The position numbers were made by a program, and so were the translations under genes. Shown one piece after another: positions 17,095-27,706 of a stretch of 64,000 nucleotides of DNA. The stretch covers positions 62,001 to 126,000 of the forward strand of contig NZ_JAKENF010000001.1 in the NCBI RefSeq assembly GCF_021491355.1, in the 5' to 3' direction. Below the pieces are notes generated by a model that was not told the DNA's origin, searched no databases, and worked only from the letters and a program-made list of their open reading frames with translations. Each line of letters starts with the position of its first letter. Position 1 is the first letter of the stretch. This DNA comes from Alitabrizicola rongguiensis (GTDB lineage: Bacteria > Pseudomonadota > Alphaproteobacteria > Rhodobacterales > Rhodobacteraceae).

Positions 17095-18900
17095 ATGTTC
17101 CAGACATTTGAAACCACCTCCGATCCCTCCGCAGGCCCGGCCCGCCTTCAGGCCCTGCGCAATCGGCTGGCGATGGACAGTCTGGCGGGGTTCCTTGTAC
17201 CGCGCGCCGATGCGCATCAGGGCGAATACGTCGCTCCGCATGATGACCGACTGCAGTGGCTGACGGGGTTCACCGGCTCGGCCGGGTTCTGCGTCGTGCT
17301 GCCGAGCATTGCAGGCGTTTTCATCGACGGACGCTATCGGACACAGGTCAAGAGCCAGGTCGATCTGGCGCATTTCACCCCGGTGCCCTGGCCCGAAACC
17401 AAGCCGGGCGACTGGATCAAGGCACATCTTGCCACGGGCGTGGTCGGCTTCGACCCATGGCTGCACACCGAGGACGAGATCACGAAGCTGACCGAGGCGC
17501 TCTGCGGTACGGATCTGTCCCTTCGTGCTGTCGAAGCCAACCCGCTCGATGCGATCTGGCCCGATCAACCGGCCCCGCCGCAGGGCAAGGCTTTTGCCCA
17601 TCCGCTTGAATTCGCCGGAGAAAGCGCCGAGGCAAAGCGTGACCGGCTAGCGGCGGCCCTGCGGGATGCAGGCCATCGGGCCGCCGTCCTGACGTTGCCC
17701 GACTCCATCTGCTGGCTTCTGAACATCCGGGGCGAGGACGTTCCGCGCAACCCGGTGCTCCACGCTTTCGCGATCCTGCACGATGACGGAAGGGTCGACC
17801 TGTTTGCCGATCCCGCGAAGTTCGATGACGCCACCCGAGCCCATCTGGGCGCGGGCGTGGCCCTGTCTTCCCCCGACGCCTTCCTGCCTGCGCTCGACCG
17901 GCTGAGCGGCCCAGTCCGGCTCGACCGGACCTCCGCGCCCGTGGCGCTCCGCCAGCGGCTCGAAGCGGCGGGCATCGCGGTCGCCTGGGGCGACGATCCC
18001 TGCCGCTTGCCCAAGGCGCGCAAGAATGCCGCCGAACTGGCCGCAACCCGCGAGGCGCATCTGCGCGACGGCGCGGCAATGGTCGAGTTCCTTGCCTGGC
18101 TGGACGAGGCCGCGCCAAGCGGCGGGCTGACCGAGATCGACGTGGTGCGCGCGCTGGAGGGCTATCGCCGCGCCACGAATGCCCTGCATGACATCAGCTT
18201 CGATACGATCTGCGGGGCGGGCCCGCACGGAGCGGTCATCCATTACCGTGTGACCGAAGGGACAAACCGGCCCATCGTGCAGAACGAACTTCTGCTGGTG
18301 GATTCGGGCGGGCAATATGTCGACGGCACCACCGACATCACCCGCACCGTCGCCGTGGGCGACCCGGGGGAGGAGGCGCGCATTGCATTCACACGCGTCT
18401 TGCAGGGCATGGTCGCCATCTCTCGGATCCGTTTCCCGGCGGGGCTGGCGGGGCGCGACCTCGATCCGCTGGCGCGGGCGGCGCTGTGGATGGCGGGGCA
18501 GGATTACGACCACGGCACCGGGCATGGCGTGGGCGCCTTCCTGTCGGTGCATGAGGGGCCGCAGCGGATCAGCCGGATTTCCGAGGTGCCGCTGGAGCCG
18601 GGCATGATCCTGTCGAACGAGCCTGGGTATTACCGGGAAGGTGAGTTCGGCATCCGCATCGAGAACCTGATCGTGGTCGAGGAAGCGCCCAGGCTAGAAG
18701 GCGGCGACGACCGCAAGCAGCTTCAGTTCGAGACGCTGACCTGGGTGCCGATCGACCGCCGCCTGATCGTGACGGCGATGCTGTCACCCGGCGAACGGGT
18801 CTGGATAGACGCGTACCACGCGGCGACATGGGCGAAGCTATCTGATCGGGTCTCCGCCCCGGCGCGCGATTGGCTGAAGGCGGCTACGGCGCCGCTTTGA
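17095..18900 (+). CDS. pepP: Xaa-Pro aminopeptidase (M24 family, three-domain type)
   Basis: 601 residues, the length of the large cytosolic aminopeptidase P form. It removes N-terminal residues before proline. Two N-terminal creatinase-like domains (about 15-300) precede the pita-bread catalytic domain. The dinuclear metal ligands are all present: D403 and D414 in VDSGGQYVDGTTDITR, H477 in GTGHGVG, E509 in NEPGYY and E523 in GIRIENL. GGAGG lies 9 bases before the ATG. It is convergent with recN across a GC-rich intergenic repeat. Confidence 0.94.
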   Translation: MFQTFETTSDPSAGPARLQALRNRLAMDSLAGFLVPRADAHQGEYVAPHDDRLQWLTGFTGSAGFCVVLPSIAGVFIDGRYRTQVKSQVDLAHFTPVPWPETKPGDWIKAHLATGVVGFDPWLHTEDEITKLTEALCGTDLSLRAVEANPLDAIWPDQPAPPQGKAFAHPLEFAGESAEAKRDRLAAALRDAGHRAAVLTLPDSICWLLNIRGEDVPRNPVLHAFAILHDDGRVDLFADPAKFDDATRAHLGAGVALSSPDAFLPALDRLSGPVRLDRTSAPVALRQRLEAAGIAVAWGDDPCRLPKARKNAAELAATREAHLRDGAAMVEFLAWLDEAAPSGGLTEIDVVRALEGYRRATNALHDISFDTICGAGPHGAVIHYRVTEGTNRPIVQNELLLVDSGGQYVDGTTDITRTVAVGDPGEEARIAFTRVLQGMVAISRIRFPAGLAGRDLDPLARAALWMAGQDYDHGTGHGVGAFLSVHEGPQRISRISEVPLEPGMILSNEPGYYREGEFGIRIENLIVVEEAPRLEGGDDRKQLQFETLTWVPIDRRLIVTAMLSPGERVWIDAYHAATWAKLSDRVSAPARDWLKAATAPL

Positions 18901-18904
18901 CGGC

Positions 18905-18973
18905 AAGAAGGGGGCTTTCAGCCCCCTCGCCCCTTCGGGGCTCACCCCCGAGGGTATTTTTTCAACGGAAGAA
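18905..18973 (-). repeat. Rhodobacterales-type intergenic palindromic repeat, copy A
   Basis: Two adjacent hairpins (AGGGGGC/GCCCCCT and GCCCC/GGGGC) followed by CCCGAGGGTATTTTTT. In reverse orientation it aligns with the element at 57680-57745. It lies between the convergent pepP and recN genes and could terminate both. Confidence 0.65.
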
Positions 18974-18984
18974 GACCTTGGGGT

Positions 18985-20628
18985 TCAGCCTGCCAGAAGC
19001 GCCCGGGCCGCTTCGCGGGCGGCGTCGGTGACGGTATCGCCGGAAAGCATCCGGGCGATCTCATCCACCCGGTCGGCCTCAGCAAGGGCGGTCACGGTCG
19101 ATGTGGTCACGTCGTCCGTCACCCGCTTCTCCACCCGCCAGTGATGCGCGCCACGGGCGGCGACCTGCGGGGAATGGGTTACGACCAGCACCTGTCCGCT
19201 TTCCGCCAGGGCCTTGAGGCGGCGGCCCACGGCATCGGCGGTTGCACCTCCGACGCCGTGGTCGATCTCGTCGAAGATAAGGGTCAGGCCGCTGTCATCG
19301 CCGGTGAGGCAAACCTTGAGCGCGAGGAGAAAGCGCGACAGCTCACCCCCAGACGCGATCCGGTCCAGCGGACCTGCGGGTGCGCCGGGGTTGGTGGCGA
19401 CAAGGAAGGTGACCTGGTCGCGACCTTCGGGTCCCGGCTCGGCCGGAACGATGTCGGTGGTAAACACGGCGCGCTCCATCTTGAGGGGCGCAAGCTCGGC
19501 CATCACCGCCTCGTCCAGCCGACCGGCAGCCTGAGAGCGGCGGTCGGAGACAACCGCAGCTGCGGCGTCATAGGCCGCGTCGGCCTCTGCCACCGCCCGG
19601 GCCAGCGCCGCGAGGTTGCGCGCCCCGCCGTCCAGCGCCTCGAGCCGCTGCCTGAGTCCTTGGGCGAAAGCGCCAAGATCGTCCGGCAGCACACCATGCT
19701 TGCGCGCCAGGGCCCGGATGGCGAAGAGGCGCTCTTCCAGCGCCTCAAGCTCTGCGGGGTTGAAGTCGAGCTTTTCCAGCGCCGACTCGACGCCGGCTTG
19801 CGCCTCGCCAAGTTCGGTCAGCGCCCGGCCAAGCGCGGCGAGCGGGTCTTCCAGAACGCCTTCGGCCTTGTCCGCCGCGCCTTCCAGCCAGCGCCGCGCA
19901 TCGGCGATCAGCCCTTCCGCGCCCTCTGCTGACAGGGCCTGCCAGGCACGCTGCACATCCTGGCGGATGCGGCCGGCCGCCTGCATCAGGCGACGGCGGG
20001 CGTCGAGCGTCGCCTCCTCGCCCGGCTGCGGATCAAGCTTATCGAGTTCGGCAACAGCGTGACGCAGGAAGTCCTCCTCGGCCCTCACCTGCGCCAGGGC
20101 AGCCTCGGCATCGGCCAGCGCCTTGCGCGCCGCACCCCGGCCGGTCCAGGCCGAACGTAGGGGCGCAAGATCGATCGCGGCATAGGCATCGAGCAACTGG
20201 CGATGGCCGCGCGGGTTCAGCAGGCCGCGGTCGTCATGTTGGCCGTGTAGTTCCACCAGCCGGTCGGACAGGGCGCGCAGCACCTCGCCCGTCACGCGCC
20301 GGTCGTTGACCCAGGCGGTCTTGCGGCCATCAGCGGTGTTGATCCGGCGCAGGATCAGCTCGTCCTCGGTCTCGATCCCGGCCTCGTCCAGCACGGTCCG
20401 CGCCGGGTGGCCAGGCGCAAGCTGGAACTCGGCAGTCACCTCTCCCTGCGTGGCCCCCTGCCGCACAAGTTCGGCCCGGCCCCGCCAGCCCAGCACAAAG
20501 CCAAGCGCATCGAGCAGGATCGACTTGCCCGCACCGGTTTCGCCGGTCAGCACGTTCAACCCCGGCTGGAAGTCGAGGCTGAGCCGGTCGATGATCAGCA
20601 GGTCGCGGATTTCAAGAGAGCGGAGCAT
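18985..20628 (-). CDS. recN: DNA repair protein RecN
   Basis: 547 residues, the normal RecN size. It is an SMC-like ATPase acting in double-strand break repair. Walker A is GETGAGKS (29-36). A long coiled-coil region (about 160-380) is followed by the ABC signature SGGELSRFLLALK and Walker B LIFDEIDHGVGG. It is the last gene of a minus-strand series after bamD, with 12 bases between them. I see no LexA-like site at its start. Confidence 0.96.
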   Translation of the reverse strand: MLRSLEIRDLLIIDRLSLDFQPGLNVLTGETGAGKSILLDALGFVLGWRGRAELVRQGATQGEVTAEFQLAPGHPARTVLDEAGIETEDELILRRINTADGRKTAWVNDRRVTGEVLRALSDRLVELHGQHDDRGLLNPRGHRQLLDAYAAIDLAPLRSAWTGRGAARKALADAEAALAQVRAEEDFLRHAVAELDKLDPQPGEEATLDARRRLMQAAGRIRQDVQRAWQALSAEGAEGLIADARRWLEGAADKAEGVLEDPLAALGRALTELGEAQAGVESALEKLDFNPAELEALEERLFAIRALARKHGVLPDDLGAFAQGLRQRLEALDGGARNLAALARAVAEADAAYDAAAAVVSDRRSQAAGRLDEAVMAELAPLKMERAVFTTDIVPAEPGPEGRDQVTFLVATNPGAPAGPLDRIASGGELSRFLLALKVCLTGDDSGLTLIFDEIDHGVGGATADAVGRRLKALAESGQVLVVTHSPQVAARGAHHWRVEKRVTDDVTTSTVTALAEADRVDEIARMLSGDTVTDAAREAARALLAG

Positions 20629-20640
20629 GGCCCGCCCCCT

Positions 20641-21480
20641 TTACAGCCACTCGCCGCGAACCATCTGGCGATAGACCTTGTTGAGCCAGTTGTCGCCTTT
20701 GGCTTCGGGGCTCAGGCCTGCACTGGTCAGCAGACGATAGGCATCGTCATAGAACGGGCTGGCGCGATAGTTGTAGCCCAGGATCGCCCCGGCCGTCTGC
20801 GCCTCGTTGGTGAAGCCGAGTGCAAGATAGCATTCGACCAGGCGCATGAGCGCCTCGGCTGTGTGCGTGGTCGTCTGGTAATCCTCGACCACGACGCGGA
20901 AGCGGTTGATCGCCGCCGTGTAGTTGCCGCGCTTCAGGTAGTAGCGGCCGATCTCCATCTCCTTGCCGGCGAGATGGTCGAAGGCGAGGTCGAACTTCAG
21001 GATCGCCGACTGCGCGTAGTCGCTGTCGGGATAGAGTTCGATCACGTCGCGCAGGGCCTTGAGAGCCTGGAACGTCAGCCCCTGGTCGCGACCGACAAGG
21101 TCGATCTGGTCGTAGTAGGAGAGCGCGAGCAGATATTGCGCATAGGGCGCATCAGAGTCGCCCGGATAGAATTCAAGGAAACGCTCCGCCGCGGCCCGAG
21201 ATTCCTCGTACTGCTTCGCCTGATGATAGGAATAGGCTTCCATGATCAGGGCGCGCTTGGCCCATTCCGTATAGGGATAAAGCCGCTCGACCTCGGCGAA
21301 GTAGTGAACGGCATCCTTAGGGCGCTGACGGCCTTCCAGCTCGTATTCGCCCATCTGGTAGATCTGCTCGGCCGTAAGGTTCTCCAGCGACTCGTTTTTC
21401 TGGCTTCCGCCGCAGGCCGCCAGAAATCCAACCAGAACGGCGGTGCCCATCCAGCGCGCCCCGGTTCTCAAGCCTGCCAT
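20641..21480 (-). CDS. bamD: Outer membrane assembly lipoprotein BamD
   Basis: 279 residues. The signal peptide ends in a lipobox FLAACGG. Tetratricopeptide-like repeats follow, including YQMGEYELEGRQRPKDAVHYF and YPYTEWAKRALIMEAYSYHQ (split here for length), typical of BamD/ComL. It is an essential part of the BAM complex that inserts beta-barrel proteins, facing the periplasm. It lies between lpxC and recN, the usual order in alphaproteobacteria. Confidence 0.95.
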   Translation of the reverse strand: MAGLRTGARWMGTAVLVGFLAACGGSQKNESLENLTAEQIYQMGEYELEGRQRPKDAVHYFAEVERLYPYTEWAKRALIMEAYSYHQAKQYEESRAAAERFLEFYPGDSDAPYAQYLLALSYYDQIDLVGRDQGLTFQALKALRDVIELYPDSDYAQSAILKFDLAFDHLAGKEMEIGRYYLKRGNYTAAINRFRVVVEDYQTTTHTAEALMRLVECYLALGFTNEAQTAGAILGYNYRASPFYDDAYRLLTSAGLSPEAKGDNWLNKVYRQMVRGEWL

Positions 21481-21611
21481 CTGCGACCTACCTCGAAGAA
21501 TCCTTGTGCCGGGCCACTTGCCGTGATCCGAACTGTTGCCCGGTTCCTAACACAGATAAATCCGGGGCGCAAAACGCCTTTCGGCGCTGAAAGCTCCCGC
21601 AGATGCGCAGC

Positions 21612-22532
21612 TCAGGCGAAAACCGGCAGATCGGAAGCGACAACGCCGGCACCCGGTAGCTTGCGGCCGGCCTTGGGCTCGATCTCGATCATTTCCCAGG
21701 CATCTGGGCGCGCAAACAGGGCCCGCAGAAGCCGGTTGGTCAGCGCATGACCGGCGCGAATGCCGGTGTAGCGGCCAAGGATCGGGCCGCCAGCAAGCGA
21801 CAGGTCACCCAGGGCGTCCAGCATCTTGTGGCGAACAGGTTCATCGCGGTGGCGGAAGCCGCCGGGGCTGAGGACCCGGTCGTCGTCGACGACAACGGCG
21901 TTTTCGAAGGTTCCGCCAAGCGCAAGACCGTTGGCCAGCATCGCATCGACATCCGCCTGACGGCAGAAGGTCCGGCTGTCGGCCAGTTCGCGCACGAAGG
22001 CGCCGTTTGCCATGTTGAGGCTTTTCTCCTGCCGGCCGATGGCTCGGTCGGTGAAGTCGATTTCGAAATCGATCTCGAGCACGTCCGACGGTTCAAGCCG
22101 CGCGACAGCTTCACCCTCGCGCACCTCGACTGGCTTGAGGACACGGATCGCACGCACCGGGACGTTCTGCGCGCGCAGGCCCTTTGCAAGGAAGGCACGC
22201 ACGAACGGCGCGGCGCTGCCGTCAAGAATCGGCACTTCCGGTCCGTCGATCTCGATCAGGGCGTTATGGATGCCGCAGCCAGCGAGCGCGGCCATCAGGT
22301 GCTCGATCGTCGAAACGGTCACGCCGGCCGAGTTACCGACCAGGGTGCACAGGCGCGAGGGGATCACCGCATCCCACCGGGCTGCGATCATCCGATCGCC
22401 GCCGACATCGTCGGTGCGCTTGAACCAGATCCCGTAATCGGCCGAGGCCGGGCTGACCACCATACGCACCGGAGCGCCGGAATGAAGACCGACGCCGGTA
22501 AAGACCACCGAAGATTTGATCGTGTTCTGCAC
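21612..22532 (-). CDS. lpxC: UDP-3-O-acyl-N-acetylglucosamine deacetylase
   Basis: 306 residues from a GTG start at 22532, giving MQNTIKSSVVFTGVGLHSG, the conserved LpxC N-terminus; a longer open frame upstream lacks family similarity. It catalyses the committed step of lipid A synthesis. Zinc ligands are H78 (STIEHLMAAL), H235 and D239 (RHKMLDALGDLSLAG). ALIEIDGPEVPILDGSA is also diagnostic. In related genomes lpxC follows ftsZ; here a serine hydrolase gene lies between. Confidence 0.95.
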   Translation of the reverse strand: MQNTIKSSVVFTGVGLHSGAPVRMVVSPASADYGIWFKRTDDVGGDRMIAARWDAVIPSRLCTLVGNSAGVTVSTIEHLMAALAGCGIHNALIEIDGPEVPILDGSAAPFVRAFLAKGLRAQNVPVRAIRVLKPVEVREGEAVARLEPSDVLEIDFEIDFTDRAIGRQEKSLNMANGAFVRELADSRTFCRQADVDAMLANGLALGGTFENAVVVDDDRVLSPGGFRHRDEPVRHKMLDALGDLSLAGGPILGRYTGIRAGHALTNRLLRALFARPDAWEMIEIEPKAGRKLPGAGVVASDLPVFA

Positions 22533-22847
22533 GCGACTTAACCCCAAGTTTTTCGCGGACCGTTTTCTCGGCTTTTTCCCGCAGTTTGCAGGTAGTCGCA
22601 CAGCCCCTGCATCACAATTCACTCTTTGTGACGCCTTGTAACACAGGAATGGATTGCCGGCGCAAACCCGCCAAATGATACATAAGCATATGATTTAAAT
22701 TATAAAATTATCGGATATCCACAACCATCAACAGTATTTTTGTTACCGTCAAGTTAGGGAAACTCGTCAACCCGACACATGCAGTGCAGCAAAGATTGCT
22801 GCAACTGCACGGCATCCCGTGGTTGCGGCCGTGATAGTGACGTTGCG
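22533..22847. other. AT-rich intergenic region upstream of lpxC
   Basis: 315 bases without a gene. The part from about 22675 to 22760 is strikingly AT-rich for this genome (ATTTAAATTATAAAATTAT at about 22693-22711) and probably contains the lpxC promoter; TATAAT occurs on the minus strand at 22699-22704, but a matching -35 box is not clear. A hairpin lies at 22780-22809. Confidence 0.5.
22780..22809 (-). terminator. Hairpin after the serine hydrolase gene
   Basis: TGCAGCAA, loop AGA, TTGCTGCA, extended by GCAG/CTGC with one bulge. It lies 39 bases beyond the stop of the minus-strand hydrolase gene. It has no T run, so terminator function is uncertain. Confidence 0.4.
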
Positions 22848-24392
22848 TTACTCGGCCAGACGGGTCACTTTCCCAAGCCCGTTTGCATCGAGTGTGTCCA
22901 GAACCAGGGCATTCGCCTTGCCATCCGTTCCGATCTGGAACGTGGCTGGCGAAGGCAGGTCTGGCATCTCGGGCGCCGCGAAATACACGAAGGTGTCGCG
23001 GTCGAAATGCGTGAGCGGATAGTGGGTCTTGCCTTCGGGACCAAGCGCCACGGTCAGACCATCGGCTGTCGCCTGGACCTCGACGACACCGACATAGTCG
23101 TTGGCGTAGCGGCCGACATAGGCGCTGTCCGGCAGAGCGGGTGTTGTGTCCGCAGGTGGCTTGGCGAACTCGGCCTTCGCGGCTTCGATTGCGGGGCCGA
23201 ACAGGCCTGAAAATGCGTCGTTCCAGGGGCCGATGTGGTCCTTCGCGATCTTCCCGTCAAAAACCAGATCCGCGAAATTGTCCGAGATCCCCTCGGGCAC
23301 GCCAGTCGGGAAGGCATTGGCGAGAATTGTGACGCCAAGCCCGGTATCGGGCCAGAGGGTGACAAGGGTGCGCGCGCCGTTGCTGAAGGCCCCGGCATGG
23401 CCCCAGGTTTCGCCATGGCGACCGAATTCGACATTCCAGCCCAGACCATAGAAGGACGGTGCGCCCGAAACGGGATTTTTCCCGCGCGAGGTCAGGGGCT
23501 GATGCGTGGCGGCAAGAGCCTCTTCCGAGATCAGCGGATAGCCCTTCCATTTGCCGTTCGCCAATTCCAGCTGCATCCAGCTGGCAAGATCAACGACGCT
23601 GGCGCTTGCACCGCCAGCGGGGGCTTGCGGGTCGGCGTCGCGCGTGACCTTGGCCGTCCAGGCGCCGTCGATCTGCACATGCAGGGCGGCTCGATCCGTC
23701 CGTGCGGCAAAGTCATCGTACCGATAGCTCGCCGTAGCCATCCCGAGCGGGCCGAAAAGCTCATCCTGCGCGATATCCTCCCATGCCTTGCCCGCAGCAT
23801 TTGCCGCGGCCATCCCGCCCATGGTCAGCCCGGCATTGCTGTAGGAATACCCCCCGCGAAAGCTGACCCAGGCCGGAACCAGCCGCAGGCGCTCCATGAT
23901 CGTATCGCGGTCAAAGCCGATATCCTCGATATCGTTGCCCGCGCTGCCGGGAAGGCCGGAGCGGTGGTTGAACAGGTCCCGTAGGGTCACTTCGCTGCTG
24001 GGATAGGCATCGTGAAGCTGGAACTGCGGAGCGATATGCGACACCTGGCTCTCCCAATCCACGATCCCCTTCGAGACAAGCGCCGCAACGACTGTCGACG
24101 AGATCGGCTTGGACATCGACGCCAGTTGGAAGACCGTGTCGGCATCTACCTTGTCGGGCTTGCCCATCTCCTTCACGCCGAACCCTTCGGCAAAGAGGAC
24201 GCTGTCTCCCAACACGACGGCAATCGACAGTCCGGGCACCTGCCCGTCATCGACCGCCTTCTGCGCCATTTCCCTGAGCGCGGGAAGCGCGGCCTCGACC
24301 TGCTCTCGCCTCAGGGGGTCCGCCATCGCGCCGGTGGCCGCCAGACCCGTAGCAAGAATGGTCATGACGATGGACTTGTCGACAATACGCAT
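22848..24392 (-). CDS. Exported serine hydrolase, class C beta-lactamase/PBP-like family
   Basis: 514 residues. A signal peptide (to about AMADP, residue 25) targets it to the periplasm. The beta-lactamase/transpeptidase-like domain carries SMSK (catalytic S92, K95), the YSN triad (Y184-N186) and a WGHAGAFSNG segment in place of KTG. A C-terminal DUF3471-like beta domain (about 410-514) begins near LPDSAYVGRYANDYVG. Members include esterases, D-aminopeptidases and penicillin-binding-like enzymes, and few are true beta-lactamases. It is inserted between ftsZ and lpxC and has its own flanking hairpins, so it is probably a separate transcription unit. Confidence 0.88.
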   Translation of the reverse strand: MRIVDKSIVMTILATGLAATGAMADPLRREQVEAALPALREMAQKAVDDGQVPGLSIAVVLGDSVLFAEGFGVKEMGKPDKVDADTVFQLASMSKPISSTVVAALVSKGIVDWESQVSHIAPQFQLHDAYPSSEVTLRDLFNHRSGLPGSAGNDIEDIGFDRDTIMERLRLVPAWVSFRGGYSYSNAGLTMGGMAAANAAGKAWEDIAQDELFGPLGMATASYRYDDFAARTDRAALHVQIDGAWTAKVTRDADPQAPAGGASASVVDLASWMQLELANGKWKGYPLISEEALAATHQPLTSRGKNPVSGAPSFYGLGWNVEFGRHGETWGHAGAFSNGARTLVTLWPDTGLGVTILANAFPTGVPEGISDNFADLVFDGKIAKDHIGPWNDAFSGLFGPAIEAAKAEFAKPPADTTPALPDSAYVGRYANDYVGVVEVQATADGLTVALGPEGKTHYPLTHFDRDTFVYFAAPEMPDLPSPATFQIGTDGKANALVLDTLDANGLGKVTRLAE

Positions 24393-24484
24393 ACCGCCCC
24401 CGTAATTTCCTTGTCCCGTGCGCCGCCAGCTTGATGCGGGCCGACGGGTGACTCAACGGATTTCTTGGCGGGGCTGGAAATTGA

Positions 24485-24510
24485 AAAAGGCCCGGACACT
24501 CCGGGCCTTC
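24485..24510 (-). terminator. Rho-independent terminator of ftsZ
   Basis: On the minus strand AAGGCCCGG, a 5-base loop and CCGGGCCTT are followed by a T run. It lies 23 bases beyond the ftsZ stop and separates ftsZ from the serine hydrolase gene. Confidence 0.85.
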
Positions 24511-24532
24511 TTCGCCGAGATGTTCGCTAGGC

Positions 24533-26167
<1,635 letters not shown>

Positions 26168-26287
26168 CGCCAATCCGCCTATTTCCTGTTGCCCCGGCCT
26201 CGCCCCTGCACGGCGCTTCTGCCTGCGCCTTTCGCGGGTTTCCGCTTGATTGTTGCCGATTTTACTCACTGCTCGCCCCAAGGTCAC

Positions 26288-26345
26288 GAAAAAAAGCGGC
26301 ATGGCCCACAAAATGTGGGGCAGCCGTCCCGCCGCTCAGCGGGAT
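26288..26345 (-). terminator. Hairpins between ftsA and ftsZ
   Basis: A perfect stem CCCACA-AAA-TGTGGG (26305-26319) and a second stem CCCGC/GCGGG (about 26328-26343). On the minus strand a run of seven T lies about ten bases past the first stem. This may partly terminate ftsA transcripts or process the ftsAZ mRNA. Confidence 0.4.
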
Positions 26346-26371
26346 TTCGCCGTCTTGACTTGATGTTGCGG

Positions 26372-27706
26372 TTACCAGTTATCGCGGAACCATCTGATGG
26401 CCCTCTTCAAGGATCGGGCTGGGATACGTTCAGATGGGATGTCAAAGTCCCACCACTCGTCTTGCGGGTGCGCTGCGAACAGACACAACCCCACGGCGCT
26501 GGAAAATGCTGGCCCGGTTGTGGCTTGCGGCAGTCCTTGCACGCGGAGCGGGCGCCCAAGGCGCACGCGCTGCCCCAGAACGCGGGCAGCCAGGCCATCC
26601 AGTCCCGGAATCTGGCTTGCGCCGCCGGTCAGCACGATCTGCTGGCTCGGCAGATGGTCGAAACCGGCCGCGTCCAGCCGCGCCCGGACCTCCTCGAGGA
26701 TCTCCTCGACACGCGGGCGCATGATCCCGATCAACTCGGTCCGGCTGACCGTACGACGGTCCTTGTCCCAGTCACCCGAATCAGCCCCGATCTCGATCAT
26801 CTCGCGGTCGTCCATGCCGGTGGCCACTACGCCTCCGTGACGGGTCTTGATCCGCTCGGCGGTTGCGATCGGTACCTGCAGGCCCTTGGAGATGTCCGAG
26901 GTGACATGGTCGCCGCCCATGCGCACCGCATCGGCATAGATCATGTGCTTCTTGATGAAGATCGAAATGCCCGTCGAGCCGCCGCCCATGTCGATGCAGG
27001 CCGCGCCCAGTTCCTGCTCATCCTCGACAAGGCTCGAAAAGCCCGAGACATAGGCAGAAGAGGCGATGCCGGCCAGTTCGAGGTCGCAGCGCTTGATGCA
27101 GTAGAGAAGATTCTGGATCGCCGCCGCCTCGACCGTCAGCATGTGCATGTCGCAGGCCAGCCGGTTGCCGATCTGCCCCCTCGGATCGCCCAGCCCGCTG
27201 CGATGATCCAGCGCGAAGTTCACCGGCTGGGCGTGCATAACCTCACGGCCCTGACCGATATCGGGCACATCGCAGGCGGCCAGCACCCTGGCCACGTCCT
27301 GCTCGGTCACGACGCTGTCCTGGAGATCCCACTCGCCCGCCAGCCCATAGCTGCGAGGCTCGGCGCCCGAGAAGCAGGCGATGGCATGGTCCACCCGGAC
27401 ATTGGCCATCTTCTGCGCCGCCTGGACCGCGGTGCGGATGGCGCGCTCGGTCTCGTTCATCTGGGCGATCTCGCCAAAGCGCACGCCCCGCGACCGGGTG
27501 GTCGCCGCGCCGATGATGCGGAAGCTCGACTGCCCCGCCATCGGGCCGATGCCCTCCGCCTCGCGCAGCACGTCCGGACCGTCGAAGCGCAGGATAAGGC
27601 AGGCGATCTTGGAGCTGCCCACGTCGAGAATGGCGATCACCCCTCGCTGCATCGCAACCCGGCGCATGTGACGCATGGCACGCTGAGACTGGTAGAGATC
27701 GGTCAT
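26372..27706 (-). CDS. ftsA: Cell division protein FtsA
   Basis: 444 residues of actin/Hsp70-type fold. The phosphate-1 motif is IAILDVGSSKIACLI (about 24-38), and a later ACIDMGGGSTGISIF forms phosphate-2. A VLTGGASQIPGLDGLA segment is the adenosine motif. The C-terminus ends in the amphipathic tail SLKRAIRWFRDNW that anchors FtsA and FtsZ to the membrane. The start overlaps the ftsQ stop (ATGA), indicating translational coupling. Confidence 0.96.
   Translation of the reverse strand: MTDLYQSQRAMRHMRRVAMQRGVIAILDVGSSKIACLILRFDGPDVLREAEGIGPMAGQSSFRIIGAATTRSRGVRFGEIAQMNETERAIRTAVQAAQKMANVRVDHAIACFSGAEPRSYGLAGEWDLQDSVVTEQDVARVLAACDVPDIGQGREVMHAQPVNFALDHRSGLGDPRGQIGNRLACDMHMLTVEAAAIQNLLYCIKRCDLELAGIASSAYVSGFSSLVEDEQELGAACIDMGGGSTGISIFIKKHMIYADAVRMGGDHVTSDISKGLQVPIATAERIKTRHGGVVATGMDDREMIEIGADSGDWDKDRRTVSRTELIGIMRPRVEEILEEVRARLDAAGFDHLPSQQIVLTGGASQIPGLDGLAARVLGQRVRLGRPLRVQGLPQATTGPAFSSAVGLCLFAAHPQDEWWDFDIPSERIPARSLKRAIRWFRDNW

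Noticed and set aside
22848-24392. Resistance-type class C beta-lactamase
   Set aside because: SxxK and YxN are present but the third motif is HAG and the protein has a DUF3471-like tail, as in general serine hydrolases.
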